A stretch of DNA of 33,196 bases from Clostridium thailandense (GCF_019207025.1 NZ_JAEEGC010000031.1:1-33196), one strand, 5' to 3'; positions 1-8,366 are shown, counted from the stretch's first letter. Program-made: numbers and translations. The notes: generated from the sequence alone by a model not told the origin.

Positions 1-30
1 TTGTTCCCATAATTACCAGCTATACATACA

Positions 31-77
31 TAAAAAGAACATCCATAGATTTGATTTACACAAATCTATGGATGTTC
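31..77 (-). terminator. Rho-independent terminator, minus strand
   Basis: A perfect 17-bp inverted repeat (37-53 paired with 61-77, 7-nt loop) is followed, reading the minus strand, by a run of five T (complement of 32-36). It lies about 65 bp beyond the end of rluF. It is probably a second, backup terminator for that transcript, or ends another minus-strand transcript. Confidence 0.75.
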
Positions 78-120
78 CCTAAATATTATGTTAGCGATAA
101 CAAAACATCAAATAATAAAA

Positions 121-156
121 ATGAAAAAAATTAGAGGCTTTTACAATGAAGCCTCT
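121..156 (-). terminator. Terminator of rluF, overlapping the stop codon
   Basis: The 8-bp stem (133-140 with 149-156) is followed on the minus strand by an uninterrupted run of T (complement of 124-130). The rluF stop codon (TAA, minus, 141-143) falls inside the loop, so the last codons form one arm of the hairpin. Confidence 0.7.
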
Positions 157-902
157 TCTGTTTTTATAGAATTAGAAATTAACTTGTTTATAGTATCAAG
201 CTCATCTGCTGTAAGATACCTCCATTTACCAATAGGAAGATCCTTCAATTTTACGTTCATTATTCGTAGCCTCTTGAGTTTGGTAACATTATAGCCAAAG
301 CTCTCGCACATTCTTCTAATTTGTCTATTTAAACCTTGAGTTAAAATTATTCTGAAAACATGAGAGCTTTCCTTGGTTACTTTACATGGTTTAGTGATGG
401 TATTTAGAATTCTAACACCTGAAGACATGCCAGTTATAAATTGAGAATTTATAGGTTTATCTACAGTAACGATATATTCTTTTTCATGGTTATTTCCAGC
501 CCTCAATATTTTATTTACTATATCTCCATCGTTAGTTAAAAAAATTAAGCCTTCAGAATCTTTGTCTAATCTTCCAATTGGAAATATTCTTTTTGGATAA
601 TTTACAAAGTCTATTATGTTATTCTTTATTTTTTTTTCTGTGGTGCATGTAATTCCCACTGGTTTGTTAAAAGCAATATATACACGTCTATCCTTCTTGG
701 TTAAGAATTTTCCATCAATTTTTATATCATCCTCAGAAGTTACTTTATCACCTATAACGGCCAATTTTCCGTTTATATAAACTCTATTTTGTTCAATAAG
801 TTTGTCAGCCTCTCTTCTAGAACAAATTCCTTTCTCACTGATAAATTTATTTATTCTCATAGAGAGTTCTATTTTTTGATGTTTAATTAAATTTTTATTC
901 AA
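141..902 (-). CDS. rluF: 23S rRNA pseudouridine synthase, RluF-like
   Basis: Converts a uridine of 23S rRNA to pseudouridine (U2604 in the E. coli RluF numbering). An S4 RNA-binding domain (about residues 15-70, [21 protein letters not shown]) precedes the RsuA/RluB/E/F-type catalytic domain. The catalytic Asp lies in [18 protein letters not shown], and the family C-terminal motif [15 protein letters not shown] followed by RIMN and a basic linker to GKWRYLT is typical of RluF rather than RsuA or RluB. Start: a TTG at 902 has a good AAGGGAG site about 10 nt upstream. The internal ATG at 860, where homologues tend to begin, has no clear ribosome site, so TTG is preferred but the ATG remains possible. 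Single-gene transcript closed by two minus-strand terminators. Subfamily assignment is from motif resemblance only. Confidence 0.87.
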   Translation of the reverse strand: MNKNLIKHQKIELSMRINKFISEKGICSRREADKLIEQNRVYINGKLAVIGDKVTSEDDIKIDGKFLTKKDRRVYIAFNKPVGITCTTEKKIKNNIIDFVNYPKRIFPIGRLDKDSEGLIFLTNDGDIVNKILRAGNNHEKEYIVTVDKPINSQFITGMSSGVRILNTITKPCKVTKESSHVFRIILTQGLNRQIRRMCESFGYNVTKLKRLRIMNVKLKDLPIGKWRYLTADELDTINKLISNSIKTEEASL

Positions 903-1134
903 TTTATATATAATCTCCCTTCTGATTTAAAACACATAAAATTATTAGTGCCTAGATAAATCTATTTATAGTTAAGTAAGCGTGCATCAGTACTAGTTTT
1001 TAGACATATATTTATTATAACTAAATTTTAGCCTCTTATCTATAAATTAAATCATATAATGGCCTATTTTAGAACTAATTAAAGATTTCACTACATAAAC
1101 TTGTTTTGGGATAATTAGTTGGTATAAAATAATA

Positions 1135-1164
1135 TTGGAAAAAAACTTAAATGTTTTTTATAAT
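1135..1164 (+). promoter_or_regulatory. Sigma-A-like promoter of the glucosaminidase gene
   Basis: TTGGAA at 1135-1140 and a perfect TATAAT at 1159-1164 are separated by 18 bp, 38 bp upstream of the chosen start codon. The rest of 903-1134 is AT-rich intergenic DNA between divergent genes, in which I see no gene and no clear rluF promoter. Confidence 0.6.
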
Positions 1165-1201
1165 AGTATAGTAAGGATATATAATTTTGGGGGGGATAAT
1201 T

Positions 1202-2716
1202 TTGGGTAAAAACATAAAAAGCTTTCTTTTTATATTAATTTTTATTTTAGGAATAGTTCAATTTAAAGCATCAGCTGCAGAGTCTTATTTGGACAAGGTT
1301 CCTAAAACAGATATAAGTACAAGTAAAGAATGGATTATAAAATTTAATAATAATTTAGATTCAACTACAATTAATAATAAAAATATAACAGTTACGGATG
1401 AAAATGAAAAATCGGTTCCAGTCAGTATATCACTAGGAAGTAATCCCAACTTAGTTGTTGTAAGTCCTATAGTTGCAGGATATGACCCAGGAGCAAAATA
1501 TAATTTAATAATTAGTAGTGATGTTAAATCAAGCTCTGGCCAAAAATTAGCTAATACAGTAAAATTGCAGTTTACTACATCAAACAGATACATAGATTGT
1601 ACAAGCTATGAAGATTTACCAGAAATAGATTCAATGAAATTTGAATACACACCTCTTTTGTCGAATCAAAAGCAAGGATTTTTTATAAATGCTAAAAATA
1701 CAGATGAAGTTCAATATAGGGTTTTTGTACATAGTTATACAGATGACAAATCGGTTTATGAAGAGTTAACTGATGGCTATACAACCTTAAATAATGGCAA
1801 GATAACAGCATTGAAAACTCTTACAGCTGATACTAATGGAACAAAATATAAGGTTATAATATATGCTAAGAGAAAAAATGTACAAGGAGCTCATAAAGAT
1901 TCCAATACAGATTATGATAATTATTATACGGACTATATGAGATGTATAAACCAAGTAGATACTGATAATTCAACGAATACTACTTTTACTAGGTATGATG
2001 TAAGTATTGATGAAATGACAAACACTCAAGCTAATTTAACTGATAAAGCCGTGTTTGTTGAGACTAATAAGTTTGATAATGCAGCGAGCAAAAATCAAAT
2101 TGAGTATTACGTAAATCCAAATAACTTTTTAGATAACTATGGTAAATATCAATTTCTAAAATTAAGTTATACTGATGGTATTACTGCTGATAATTTAAAT
2201 AATATTCTACAAGGAAAAGGGATATTAGAAGGAAAAGGACAAGTATTTTTAGATGCAGCTAAAAGTAATAATATAAATGTAGCTTATTTAGTGGCACATG
2301 CTTTGTTAGAAAGTGGAAATGGGACATCGGTTTTAGCTAATGGAGGAGCAAAAGACAGTAATGGTAATTATATTTATGGTGTTCCGGTGTATAACTTTTT
2401 TGGAATAGGTGCCGTTGACTCAGACGCTATTGGTGGAGGAACTAAAACAGCTTATGATAATAAATGGTTTACTCCAGATGATGGAATTAAGGGTGGAGCA
2501 AATTGGATAGCTGCTAGCTACATAAATAATGCTAAATACAAACAAGATACTATATATAAAATGAGATGGAATCCAGAAAAACCAGGAGAACATCAATATG
2601 CAACAGATATATCTTGGGCATTTAAACAAATACCTAAGACTATAGATTGTATGAAACTTGTTTATGATCAGGTACAAAATGTTACATTAAATTTTGATAT
2701 ACCCAAGTTTAAGTGA
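1202..2716 (+). CDS. Secreted endo-beta-N-acetylglucosaminidase (GH73-type) with SbsA-like Ig domain
   Basis: A peptidoglycan hydrolase cutting the glycan strand, exported to the cell wall. A signal peptide (basic start, hydrophobic core, ASAA near residue 25) is followed by an SbsA Ig-like (Big_5) domain at about 35-125, an uncharacterised middle region with many aromatic residues (about 130-255), and a C-terminal glucosaminidase domain (about 340-490). E370 in AHALLESGNGTS fits the GH73 catalytic Glu, and the later YNFFGIGA and GGANWIAASYIN motifs are typical. Start: a TTG at 1202 is chosen because the seven-G ribosome site (1189-1195) sits 6 nt upstream; a longer frame from TTG 1187 would begin before that site. 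The Ig module resembles that of the amidase at 19328, suggesting a shared wall-binding part. Monocistronic, with a strong terminator downstream. Confidence 0.87.
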   Translation: MGKNIKSFLFILIFILGIVQFKASAAESYLDKVPKTDISTSKEWIIKFNNNLDSTTINNKNITVTDENEKSVPVSISLGSNPNLVVVSPIVAGYDPGAKYNLIISSDVKSSSGQKLANTVKLQFTTSNRYIDCTSYEDLPEIDSMKFEYTPLLSNQKQGFFINAKNTDEVQYRVFVHSYTDDKSVYEELTDGYTTLNNGKITALKTLTADTNGTKYKVIIYAKRKNVQGAHKDSNTDYDNYYTDYMRCINQVDTDNSTNTTFTRYDVSIDEMTNTQANLTDKAVFVETNKFDNAASKNQIEYYVNPNNFLDNYGKYQFLKLSYTDGITADNLNNILQGKGILEGKGQVFLDAAKSNNINVAYLVAHALLESGNGTSVLANGGAKDSNGNYIYGVPVYNFFGIGAVDSDAIGGGTKTAYDNKWFTPDDGIKGGANWIAASYINNAKYKQDTIYKMRWNPEKPGEHQYATDISWAFKQIPKTIDCMKLVYDQVQNVTLNFDIPKFK

Positions 2717-2719
2717 TAT

Positions 2720-2767
2720 AAATAATAAGAGGTTAAGTTTCTAAATAAACTTAACCTCTTATTATTT
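2720..2767. terminator. Bidirectional terminator between convergent genes
   Basis: A perfect 21-bp stem (2720-2740 with 2747-2767) with a 6-nt loop lies between the end of the glucosaminidase gene and the end of the minus-strand gene at 2774. The arms are A/T-rich at the base on both sides, so it can serve either strand. Confidence 0.8.
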
Positions 2768-2773
2768 ATAGTT

Positions 2774-2962
2774 TTAATCAATAATTCCCTCATCTTTTAA
2801 TATTTGTTCAAGCTCTTGAATTTTAACTGTAAGAAAAAGAAATTTATCTTTTATATCGTCCTTAGAAAGCTTTTCTTCCACAAGAGTTTTCTCCATAGAT
2901 TCAATAGTTACTAAGGCTTCGTCGATATCTTTTTGAGCTAATTTCAAGTTATTTTCTTTCAT
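2774..2962 (-). CDS. Small coiled-coil protein of unknown function
   Basis: Encodes 62 residues, highly charged, with heptad-like spacing of Leu/Ile over almost its whole length (LAQKDIDEALVTIESMEKTLVEEKL and on), so probably one helical coiled coil. No signal peptide or membrane segment. Start ATG at 2962 with AAAGGAG 7-8 nt upstream. It begins 12 bp after the minus-strand gene 2975-3217 and is almost certainly co-transcribed with it. I do not recognise the family. A real gene is supported by the ribosome site, the tandem arrangement and the shared terminator. Confidence 0.7.
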   Translation of the reverse strand: MKENNLKLAQKDIDEALVTIESMEKTLVEEKLSKDDIKDKFLFLTVKIQELEQILKDEGIID

Positions 2963-2974
2963 TACAATTCTCCT

Positions 2975-3217
2975 TTAGTTTAGTATATTTTTAGCTTTTT
3001 TAAGGCTATTTTCATCTATAAAAGGTGCACAAAATTCAAAAGTTTTTTCATATCCGCAGTTTGAACAGATGCAATCACAAATGTCATAAGGAACACCATC
3101 TACCACATTTATTTTCAAATCTTCAGCTATGTAATCACCACCACAAATTTCACAAGGAGTATCATTTATAACTGAAAATTCACTTTCTATATATTTCATA
3201 ATATCTTTAATGGTCAT
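2975..3217 (-). CDS. Small cysteine-cluster (putative zinc-binding) protein, unknown function
   Basis: 80 residues containing CEIC near residue 22 and a second cluster CDCICSNC near 48-55, spaced as in a zinc ribbon, followed by an aromatic/acidic stretch. No catalytic motif seen. The start ATG at 3217 is supported by GGAGG with 6-nt spacing. First gene of a two-gene minus-strand operon with the coiled-coil protein. Metal binding is inferred from cysteine spacing only. It could be a nucleic-acid-binding or protein-binding knuckle. Confidence 0.72.
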   Translation of the reverse strand: MTIKDIMKYIESEFSVINDTPCEICGGDYIAEDLKINVVDGVPYDICDCICSNCGYEKTFEFCAPFIDENSLKKAKNILN

Positions 3218-3239
3218 TTGGAACCTCCAATAAAAAAAT

Positions 3240-3269
3240 AGTATACAAATTAAATGGTAGCACTGTTAG
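3240..3269 (-). promoter_or_regulatory. Possible promoter of the small minus-strand operon
   Basis: On the minus strand, CTAACA (complement of 3264-3269) and TATACT (complement of 3240-3245) are 18 bp apart, just upstream of the ribosome site of the cysteine-cluster gene. The -35 is weak. Confidence 0.35.
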
Positions 3270-3326
3270 AAGGGATTTTCAATATAAAAAATTTATATTA
3301 ATTAAAATACCATAGTTTTTCTATGT

Positions 3327-3355
3327 AATACTAGTGTTAATTATTCATATACATT
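3327..3355 (+). promoter_or_regulatory. Possible sigma-E-type promoter of spmAB
   Basis: AATACT (3327-3332) lies 15 bp upstream of TATACATT (3348-3355), which matches 6 of 8 positions of the sigma-E -10 consensus CATACAAT. In Bacillus spmAB is expressed in the mother cell under sigma-E, so the position is sensible, but AT-rich DNA produces such matches easily. Confidence 0.3.
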
Positions 3356-3389
3356 AATTAACTGAAAAATTTATAAGGGGAGAAACTAA

Positions 3390-3965
3390 ATGATTAATAT
3401 TGTGTGGTTTTTCATTTTAGCTTTTGGCATATTATTCGGAATTATCACAGGTAGAGGTACAGAAGTATCTAAAGCCATTGTTGCATCTACGGATTCTACA
3501 GTGAAGCTTGTTATGGGTTTAGCTGGAATTATGTGTTTATGGTGTGGAATTATGAAGATTGCAGAGAGAAGCGGACTCACAGATAAGCTCGCAAAAGTGC
3601 TGAGACCGATATTAAAAATATTGTTTAAGGATGCAGCTAAAGATGAGAAAGCTATGGGTGCTATAGTTATGAATCTAACTGCTAATATGATGGGACTTTC
3701 AAATGCAGCAACCCCTTTTGGAATAAAAGCTATGCAGGAATTAAAAAGGCTAAATAAGACTAATGATACCGCAAGTGATGACATGGCTTTATTCTTAGTT
3801 TTAAACGCTGCATCTATACAGTTGTTTCCTACTACAGTTATATCTATACGTGCAGCTGTGGGTTCAAGTAATCCAGCTGAAACTGTTATACCAGCTATAG
3901 TAACTACAACTACAGCTGCAATATTTGCAGTTGTATTGTGTAAAATACTCGAGAAACATTTTTAA
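3390..3965 (+). CDS. spmA: Spore maturation protein A
   Basis: Integral membrane protein needed, with SpmB, for normal dehydration of the spore core. 191 residues with several hydrophobic segments (about 3-22, 38-55, 92-110, 128-150, 160-185). Characteristic stretches include GRGTEVSKAI, MGLAGIMCLWCGIMKIAERSGL and NLTANMMGLSNAATPFG, typical of the SpmA/nucleoside-recognition (Gate) family. Start ATG at 3390 follows GGGGAG 6-7 nt upstream. spmB begins 51 bp downstream, as in other spore formers. In Bacillus dacB precedes spmA, and it is absent here. Confidence 0.93.
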   Translation: MINIVWFFILAFGILFGIITGRGTEVSKAIVASTDSTVKLVMGLAGIMCLWCGIMKIAERSGLTDKLAKVLRPILKILFKDAAKDEKAMGAIVMNLTANMMGLSNAATPFGIKAMQELKRLNKTNDTASDDMALFLVLNAASIQLFPTTVISIRAAVGSSNPAETVIPAIVTTTTAAIFAVVLCKILEKHF

Positions 3966-4016
3966 CTTTAATAGGTGATCTAACAAAAAGAGATATAAAC
4001 TATTAGGAGGGATCTG

Positions 4017-4535
4017 ATGAATTACATAATAAAGGCAATTATACCTATTATCATATTTTCAATAACAACATACGGAATGGTAAAGAAAGTTAAGGTTTAT
4101 GAATGCTTCGTAGAAGGAGCTAAAGAAGGATTGATGATATGTGTGAGAATTTTTCCTTATCTTTTAGCAATGCTTGTGGCAGTAGGTGTTTTTAGGGAAT
4201 CCAGAGCATTGGATTACTTTATAAATTTAATTAAACCTGTAGTTAAGTTAATAGGATTACCACCGGAAGTAGTACCACTTGTATTAATTAAACCTTTATC
4301 AGGAAGTGGTGCTCTTGGAGTTTTTGCTGAACTACTAAATAATTTTGGAGCCGATAGTTACATAGGTAGGGTTTCGTCTATAATAATAGGATCAACAGAA
4401 ACGATATTCTATACACTTACTGTATATTTCGGAGCTGTCGGAATTAAAAAAATAAGGCATACTTTATGGGTTGCGGTTATGGCAGATATGATATGTGTAA
4501 TAATGGCTGTAACACTTGTAAGACTTATGTTTTAA
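4017..4535 (+). CDS. spmB: Spore maturation protein B
   Basis: Membrane partner of SpmA in spore core dehydration. 172 residues with a Gate-type fold: an N-terminal hydrophobic segment, VYECFVEGAKEGLMICVRIFPYLLAMLVAVGVFRESRALDYF, the conserved LIKPLSGSGALG, and IIGSTETIFYTLTVYFGAVGIKK, all characteristic of SpmB. Start ATG at 4017 with GGAGG 6 nt upstream. Co-transcribed with spmA. No convincing terminator follows before the metS leader promoter. Confidence 0.93.
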   Translation: MNYIIKAIIPIIIFSITTYGMVKKVKVYECFVEGAKEGLMICVRIFPYLLAMLVAVGVFRESRALDYFINLIKPVVKLIGLPPEVVPLVLIKPLSGSGALGVFAELLNNFGADSYIGRVSSIIIGSTETIFYTLTVYFGAVGIKKIRHTLWVAVMADMICVIMAVTLVRLMF

Positions 4536-4640
4536 AATTATAAAAAAATTGTGAATTTTATCCGGTTTTAGTCCTATGATGGAATAAATAAAATAATTTT
4601 GGACATTATTATTTATAAAGAATAAAATTTAATAAATATA

Positions 4641-4669
4641 TTGACACTATAAAATATATGGCATATTAT
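4641..4669 (+). promoter_or_regulatory. Promoter of the metS T-box leader
   Basis: A perfect TTGACA (4641-4646) and TATTAT (4664-4669) are 17 bp apart; a TATAAT overlaps at 4667-4672 with 20-bp spacing. It sits directly upstream of the T-box RNA. The rest of 4536-4640 is AT-rich without a recognisable gene. Confidence 0.65.
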
Positions 4670-4676
4670 AATGTTA

Positions 4677-4970
4677 AAGTGCTATGAAGGAAAGAGTAGT
4701 AAATTAATATGTCTTAAAGAGAATCGGATTAGGTGAAAGCCGATGACAAAGGAATTTATGAACATGGCTCCAGAGCAGATTATCTGAAAATTAGTAGGGT
4801 GATACGGAAGCGGCCGTTATACTGCAAGGTAATAAATAACTTTATAATTTATGAATAAAGTTTGAGTTACTTATTAAGATTTTTACTGTGAGGTAAGAAT
4901 GAAATAGAGTGGTAAAGCGTAATTACGCCTCTATATGAATGGAAATTCGTATAGAGGCTTTTTTATTTTT
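4677..4970 (+). ncRNA. T-box riboswitch (tRNA-Met specific) with terminator
   Basis: Leader RNA of metS that senses uncharged tRNA-Met. Stem I begins near GAAGGAAAGAGTAGTA (about 4685-4700). The presumed specifier is ATG (4764-4766) in GAACATGGCTCC, which fits Met. The T-box element at 4906-4919 contains TGGT, complementary to the ACCA end of the tRNA. TAGAG and GCG flanking the 7-nt bulge TGGTAAA pair with CGCCTCTA (4926-4933), forming the antiterminator. The competing terminator is a 14-bp stem (4927-4940 with 4945-4958) followed by T6ATTTTT. Thus uncharged tRNA-Met should permit read-through into metS. Boundaries at the 5' end are approximate. Confidence 0.9.
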
Positions 4971-4993
4971 ACAATAAAGGGAGGAATAAACAA

Positions 4994-6931
4994 ATGGACA
5001 AAAAAACATATTATATTACGACGCCTATATACTATCCATCAGCTAAACTTCATATAGGAAATACCTATACAACTGTAGCTGCAGATGCATTAGCAAGATT
5101 CAAAAGACTTACAGGCTATGATGTAATGCTTTTAACAGGAACTGATGAGCATGGTCAAAAAATTCAGAGATTAGCAGAAGGAAAAGGAGTTAAGCCTAAA
5201 GTTTATGTAGATGAAATAGTGGCGGGAATAAAAGACTTATGGAGCATGATGAATATAAGTTATGATAAGTTCATTAGAACAACAGATGACTATCATGTGA
5301 AAGCAGTTCAAGATATATTTAAAAAGTTATACGACCAAGGAGACATATATAAAGATTCATATGAAGGGTGGTACTGTACACCTTGTGAATCCTTTTGGAC
5401 AGAAACTCAGCTAGTAAATGGAAACTGTCCTGATTGTGGAAGACCAGTTGAAAAAGCAAAGGAAGAAGCATATTTCTTTAAAATGTCAAAATATGCTCCA
5501 AAGCTTATAGAATATATAGAAAGTCATCCAGAGTTTATTCAACCAGAATCAAGAAAAAATGAAATGATAAACAATTTCTTAAAACCAGGACTTCAGGACC
5601 TTTGTGTTTCAAGAACTTCATTTGATTGGGGAATACCTGTAACTTTTGATGAAAAACATGTTATATACGTTTGGATAGATGCGTTAGCAAATTATATAAC
5701 AGCATTAGGTTATGGAAATGAAAACACTGATTTATATAATAAATACTGGCCAGCAGATGTACATCTAGTTGGAAAGGATATATTGAGATTCCATACAATT
5801 TATTGGCCAATTATGCTTATGGCACTTGGAATTCCTCTACCAAAGCAGGTATTTGGGCATGGTTGGTTGCTTGTTGATGGAGGAAAAATGTCAAAATCAA
5901 AGGGAAACGTTGTAGATCCTGTCGTTCTAGTAAATCATTTTGGAGCAGATCCAGTAAGATATTATCTTTTAAGAGAAATACCATTTGGAGCAGATGGATT
6001 ATTTAATAATGAAATATTCATAAAGAAAATAAACTCTGATTTAGCCAATGATCTAGGGAATTTATTATCAAGAACATGTGCTATGGTAGAAAAATATTTT
6101 GGTGGAACAATTTCAGCTCCTATAGCTAAAGAAGATATAGATGATGAACTTATAAGGCTTGCGTTAGAAACACCTAAAAAAGTTGAGAAAAGTATAGATG
6201 ATTTAAGAATTCCAGAAGCTCTTGACAGCATATGGGAACTTATTGGAAGAGCTAACAAATATATTGATGAAACAACACCATGGATACTTGCAAAAGATGA
6301 AAGTAAAAAAGAAAGACTTGGAACTGTCTTATATAACTTAGCAGAGGCTTTAAGATTCGCATCAGTATGTATATCAGCCTTTTTACCGGAAACTAGTGAG
6401 AAAATAAATAAGCAGCTTAACGTAGATGTTACTACTTGGGATAGTCTGGCTGCATTTGATGGAACACAAGCAGGAACTAAGGTCAATAAAGGAGAACTCT
6501 TATTCCCAAGAATAGATATAAATGAAAAAATAGCAGAATTAAATAAACTTAAAGAAGAACAGGCTGATGCAAGTAAAAAGGTTGAGATTCAACAAATAAA
6601 AGAAGAAATAACGATAGATGATTTTGAAAAAATAGATTTAAGAGTAGTTAAAGTTTTATCCTGTGAACCTGTAAAAGGTGCAAATAAGTTATTAAAATTA
6701 AAAGTAGATTTAGGCGGAGAGGAAAGGCAAGTAGTTTCAGGTATAGCTAAATATTACAAACCAGAGGATCTAGTTGGAAAATATGTTGTATTGGTGGCTA
6801 ATTTAAAACCTGTAACACTTAGAGGAGAAACATCACAAGGCATGATACTTGCAGCTTCTACTGAGGATGATAGTAAGTTATTTACAGTAAGCATTCCTGG
6901 TGAACTTCCAACAGGGAGTGTAGTTAGATAA
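4994..6931 (+). CDS. metS: Methionine--tRNA ligase
   Basis: Class I aminoacyl-tRNA synthetase charging tRNA-Met. 645 residues, the usual length for the form with a C-terminal tRNA-binding domain. HIGN (20-23) is the HIGH motif; a zinc knuckle is formed by C128/C131 and C145/C148; KMSKS is at 298-302. The anticodon-binding helical domain follows (about 360-500), and a C-terminal OB-fold tRNA-binding domain (about 536-645, IDDFEKIDLRVVKV to GETSQGMILAA) promotes dimerisation and tRNA capture. Start ATG at 4994 with GGGAGG about 8 nt upstream. Expression is controlled by the T-box leader. A terminator directly follows, so it is monocistronic although tatD comes next. Confidence 0.96.
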   Translation: MDKKTYYITTPIYYPSAKLHIGNTYTTVAADALARFKRLTGYDVMLLTGTDEHGQKIQRLAEGKGVKPKVYVDEIVAGIKDLWSMMNISYDKFIRTTDDYHVKAVQDIFKKLYDQGDIYKDSYEGWYCTPCESFWTETQLVNGNCPDCGRPVEKAKEEAYFFKMSKYAPKLIEYIESHPEFIQPESRKNEMINNFLKPGLQDLCVSRTSFDWGIPVTFDEKHVIYVWIDALANYITALGYGNENTDLYNKYWPADVHLVGKDILRFHTIYWPIMLMALGIPLPKQVFGHGWLLVDGGKMSKSKGNVVDPVVLVNHFGADPVRYYLLREIPFGADGLFNNEIFIKKINSDLANDLGNLLSRTCAMVEKYFGGTISAPIAKEDIDDELIRLALETPKKVEKSIDDLRIPEALDSIWELIGRANKYIDETTPWILAKDESKKERLGTVLYNLAEALRFASVCISAFLPETSEKINKQLNVDVTTWDSLAAFDGTQAGTKVNKGELLFPRIDINEKIAELNKLKEEQADASKKVEIQQIKEEITIDDFEKIDLRVVKVLSCEPVKGANKLLKLKVDLGGEERQVVSGIAKYYKPEDLVGKYVVLVANLKPVTLRGETSQGMILAASTEDDSKLFTVSIPGELPTGSVVR

Positions 6932-6939
6932 TATTAAAA

Positions 6940-6991
6940 ATTGGAGTCTTATCCTTACTTTTATAAGCATGGATAGGACTCTAATTTTTAT
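6940..6991 (+). terminator. Terminator of metS
   Basis: A 15-bp stem with two G-U pairs (6940-6954 with 6971-6985) and a 16-nt loop, followed by TTTTTA, begins 9 bp after the metS stop. Confidence 0.8.
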
Positions 6992-7218
6992 TAAAAAACT
7001 TTGTTGTAGTAATAAGAATTTTGTACAATAATGGAATGATGTTGTAAATAACATGTTTATATTATAAAATACTTATAACAATTAAATTTTCTTATAAAAC
7101 TTAATAATAACCATTTTTGAATTTTTTATCAATAAACAAGTATGATTTTAAAAAGTAAAATTTTAAAGAATCAGTGAAGTTTTAGAGAAAAATCAGCCAA
7201 ATATATTATAAAATGAAT

Positions 7219-7246
7219 TTGACTATATGATTATATGTAATAAAAT
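7219..7246 (+). promoter_or_regulatory. Likely promoter of tatD
   Basis: TTGACT (7219-7224) and TAAAAT (7241-7246) are 16 bp apart, about 50 bp before the tatD start. The remainder of the gap 6992-7294 is A/T-rich with no gene that I can support. A weaker promoter-like pair lies near 7041-7070. Confidence 0.5.
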
Positions 7247-7294
7247 GGAAATATGTTTGGTAATTACTAAATATTTTGAATGGAGAATTTCAGT

Positions 7295-8095
7295 ATGGAA
7301 GAAAATTTACTAATAGATAAGAATATAAGTATATTTGATGCACATGCGCACTATGATGATGAAGAGTTTGATGAAGATAGAGATTTAATCATTGAAGAAA
7401 TCAAGAAAAACGATGTAATTGGAGTTTTAAATTGCGGAGCATCTTTAGAGGGGTGTATAGAATCTGTTAAGCTTGCAGATAAATATGAGTTCTTTTACGC
7501 TGCAGTAGGAATACATCCAGAACATGCAGATGATTTAGACGAGCATGTTGTTAATCAATTAAGAGAATTAGCTAATAACAATAAAGTAAAAGCTATAGGC
7601 GAAATAGGTCTTGATTATTACTATGATGAAAATCCAGATAGGGAAACTCAAAGAAAAGCTTTTATAAAGCAGATGGAACTCGCAAAAGAACTTAACTTGC
7701 CTGTAATTATACATGATAGAGATGCTCATGAAGATACGTTAAAAATAATAAAGCAGTTTCCAGGAGTGACTGGAGAAATACATTGTTTTTCAGGAAGCTT
7801 AGAATTTGCAAAAGAATGTTTAAAGTTGGGGTACTATATAGGAGTAACAGGAGTTGTAACCTTTAAAAATGCTAGAAAAATAATTGAAGTTGTAAAAGAG
7901 ATTCCATTAGATAGAATCTTAATAGAAACAGATTGTCCTTATATGGCACCAACTCCATACAGAGGAAAAAGAAATAGATCAGATTATATTAAATATATAA
8001 TGGAAAAGATAGCTGAAATTAAGGGATTGGAGGTTGATGAGATAAGTTCTGTAAGTATTTTTAATACAAAAAGCTTGCTAAATATACAAAAATAG
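7295..8095 (+). CDS. tatD: TatD-family metal-dependent hydrolase (DNase)
   Basis: TIM-barrel amidohydrolase-fold nuclease, one of the conserved TatD/YabD family. Metal ligands are visible in order: HAH (H17, H19), the GEIGLDYYY Glu, HDRDAH, EIHCFSG and ETDCPY near the C-terminus. 266 residues, normal length. The start is placed at ATG 7295 because GGAG (7282-7285) lies 9 nt upstream; an in-frame ATG at 7280 overlaps that site and has none of its own. The position between metS and the 3D-domain gene is the same as yabD in Bacillus. In vivo role (DNA repair or turnover) is not shown by the sequence. Confidence 0.93.
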   Translation: MEENLLIDKNISIFDAHAHYDDEEFDEDRDLIIEEIKKNDVIGVLNCGASLEGCIESVKLADKYEFFYAAVGIHPEHADDLDEHVVNQLRELANNNKVKAIGEIGLDYYYDENPDRETQRKAFIKQMELAKELNLPVIIHDRDAHEDTLKIIKQFPGVTGEIHCFSGSLEFAKECLKLGYYIGVTGVVTFKNARKIIEVVKEIPLDRILIETDCPYMAPTPYRGKRNRSDYIKYIMEKIAEIKGLEVDEISSVSIFNTKSLLNIQK

Positions 8096-8110
8096 TGTAA
8101 AATGGTTATG

Positions 8111-8366
8111 CGATTTTTAAACTTTAATCGTGTTTCGATATTTAGGTGATTAAATGCTTATTTAAAGCATATATATTATAATAAGTTTTATAAATTCCAC
8201 CTAAAAATAAGAGTAGACTGTTTTGGAAAACAGCAATCATAATTTTTATATTTTTAAGATTTATGCACAGGGTTGCATTAGACAGTCTAAAAAGCATGAG
8301 CGATATTTAGGAGATATGGCTTATATTTGAAGCATAGTGTCGTTCTTGCCTGAAGGAGGTATTCTA
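8111..8366 (+). promoter_or_regulatory. Long structured 5' leader of the 3D-domain gene, with an internal direct repeat
   Basis: Between tatD and the downstream ribosome site lie several helices: CGATT/AATCG (8111-8115 with 8126-8130); TTTAGGTG (8141-8148) with CACCTAAA (8198-8205) enclosing ATGCTT/AAGCAT; and TAGACTGT (8214-8221) with ACAGTCTA (8282-8289), which overlaps and competes with a local hairpin CTGTTTT/AAAACAG. A segment beginning CGATATTTAGG recurs at 8136-8172 and 8301-8336, both copies carrying a small GCTT/AAGC hairpin. A weak promoter pair (TTGGAA 8223, TATATT 8247) is also present. I cannot assign a known riboswitch class. Confidence 0.45.

Noticed and set aside
88..294. Plus-strand reading frame overlapping the end of rluF
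   Set aside because: It is antisense to a well-supported gene and contains a terminator hairpin; no ribosome site that convinces.
8111..8366. c-di-AMP (ydaO) riboswitch call for the leader of the 3D-domain gene
   Set aside because: The canonical GGGGAACCC/GGGGUGAAUC core is not visible, so it was reported only as an unassigned structured leader.
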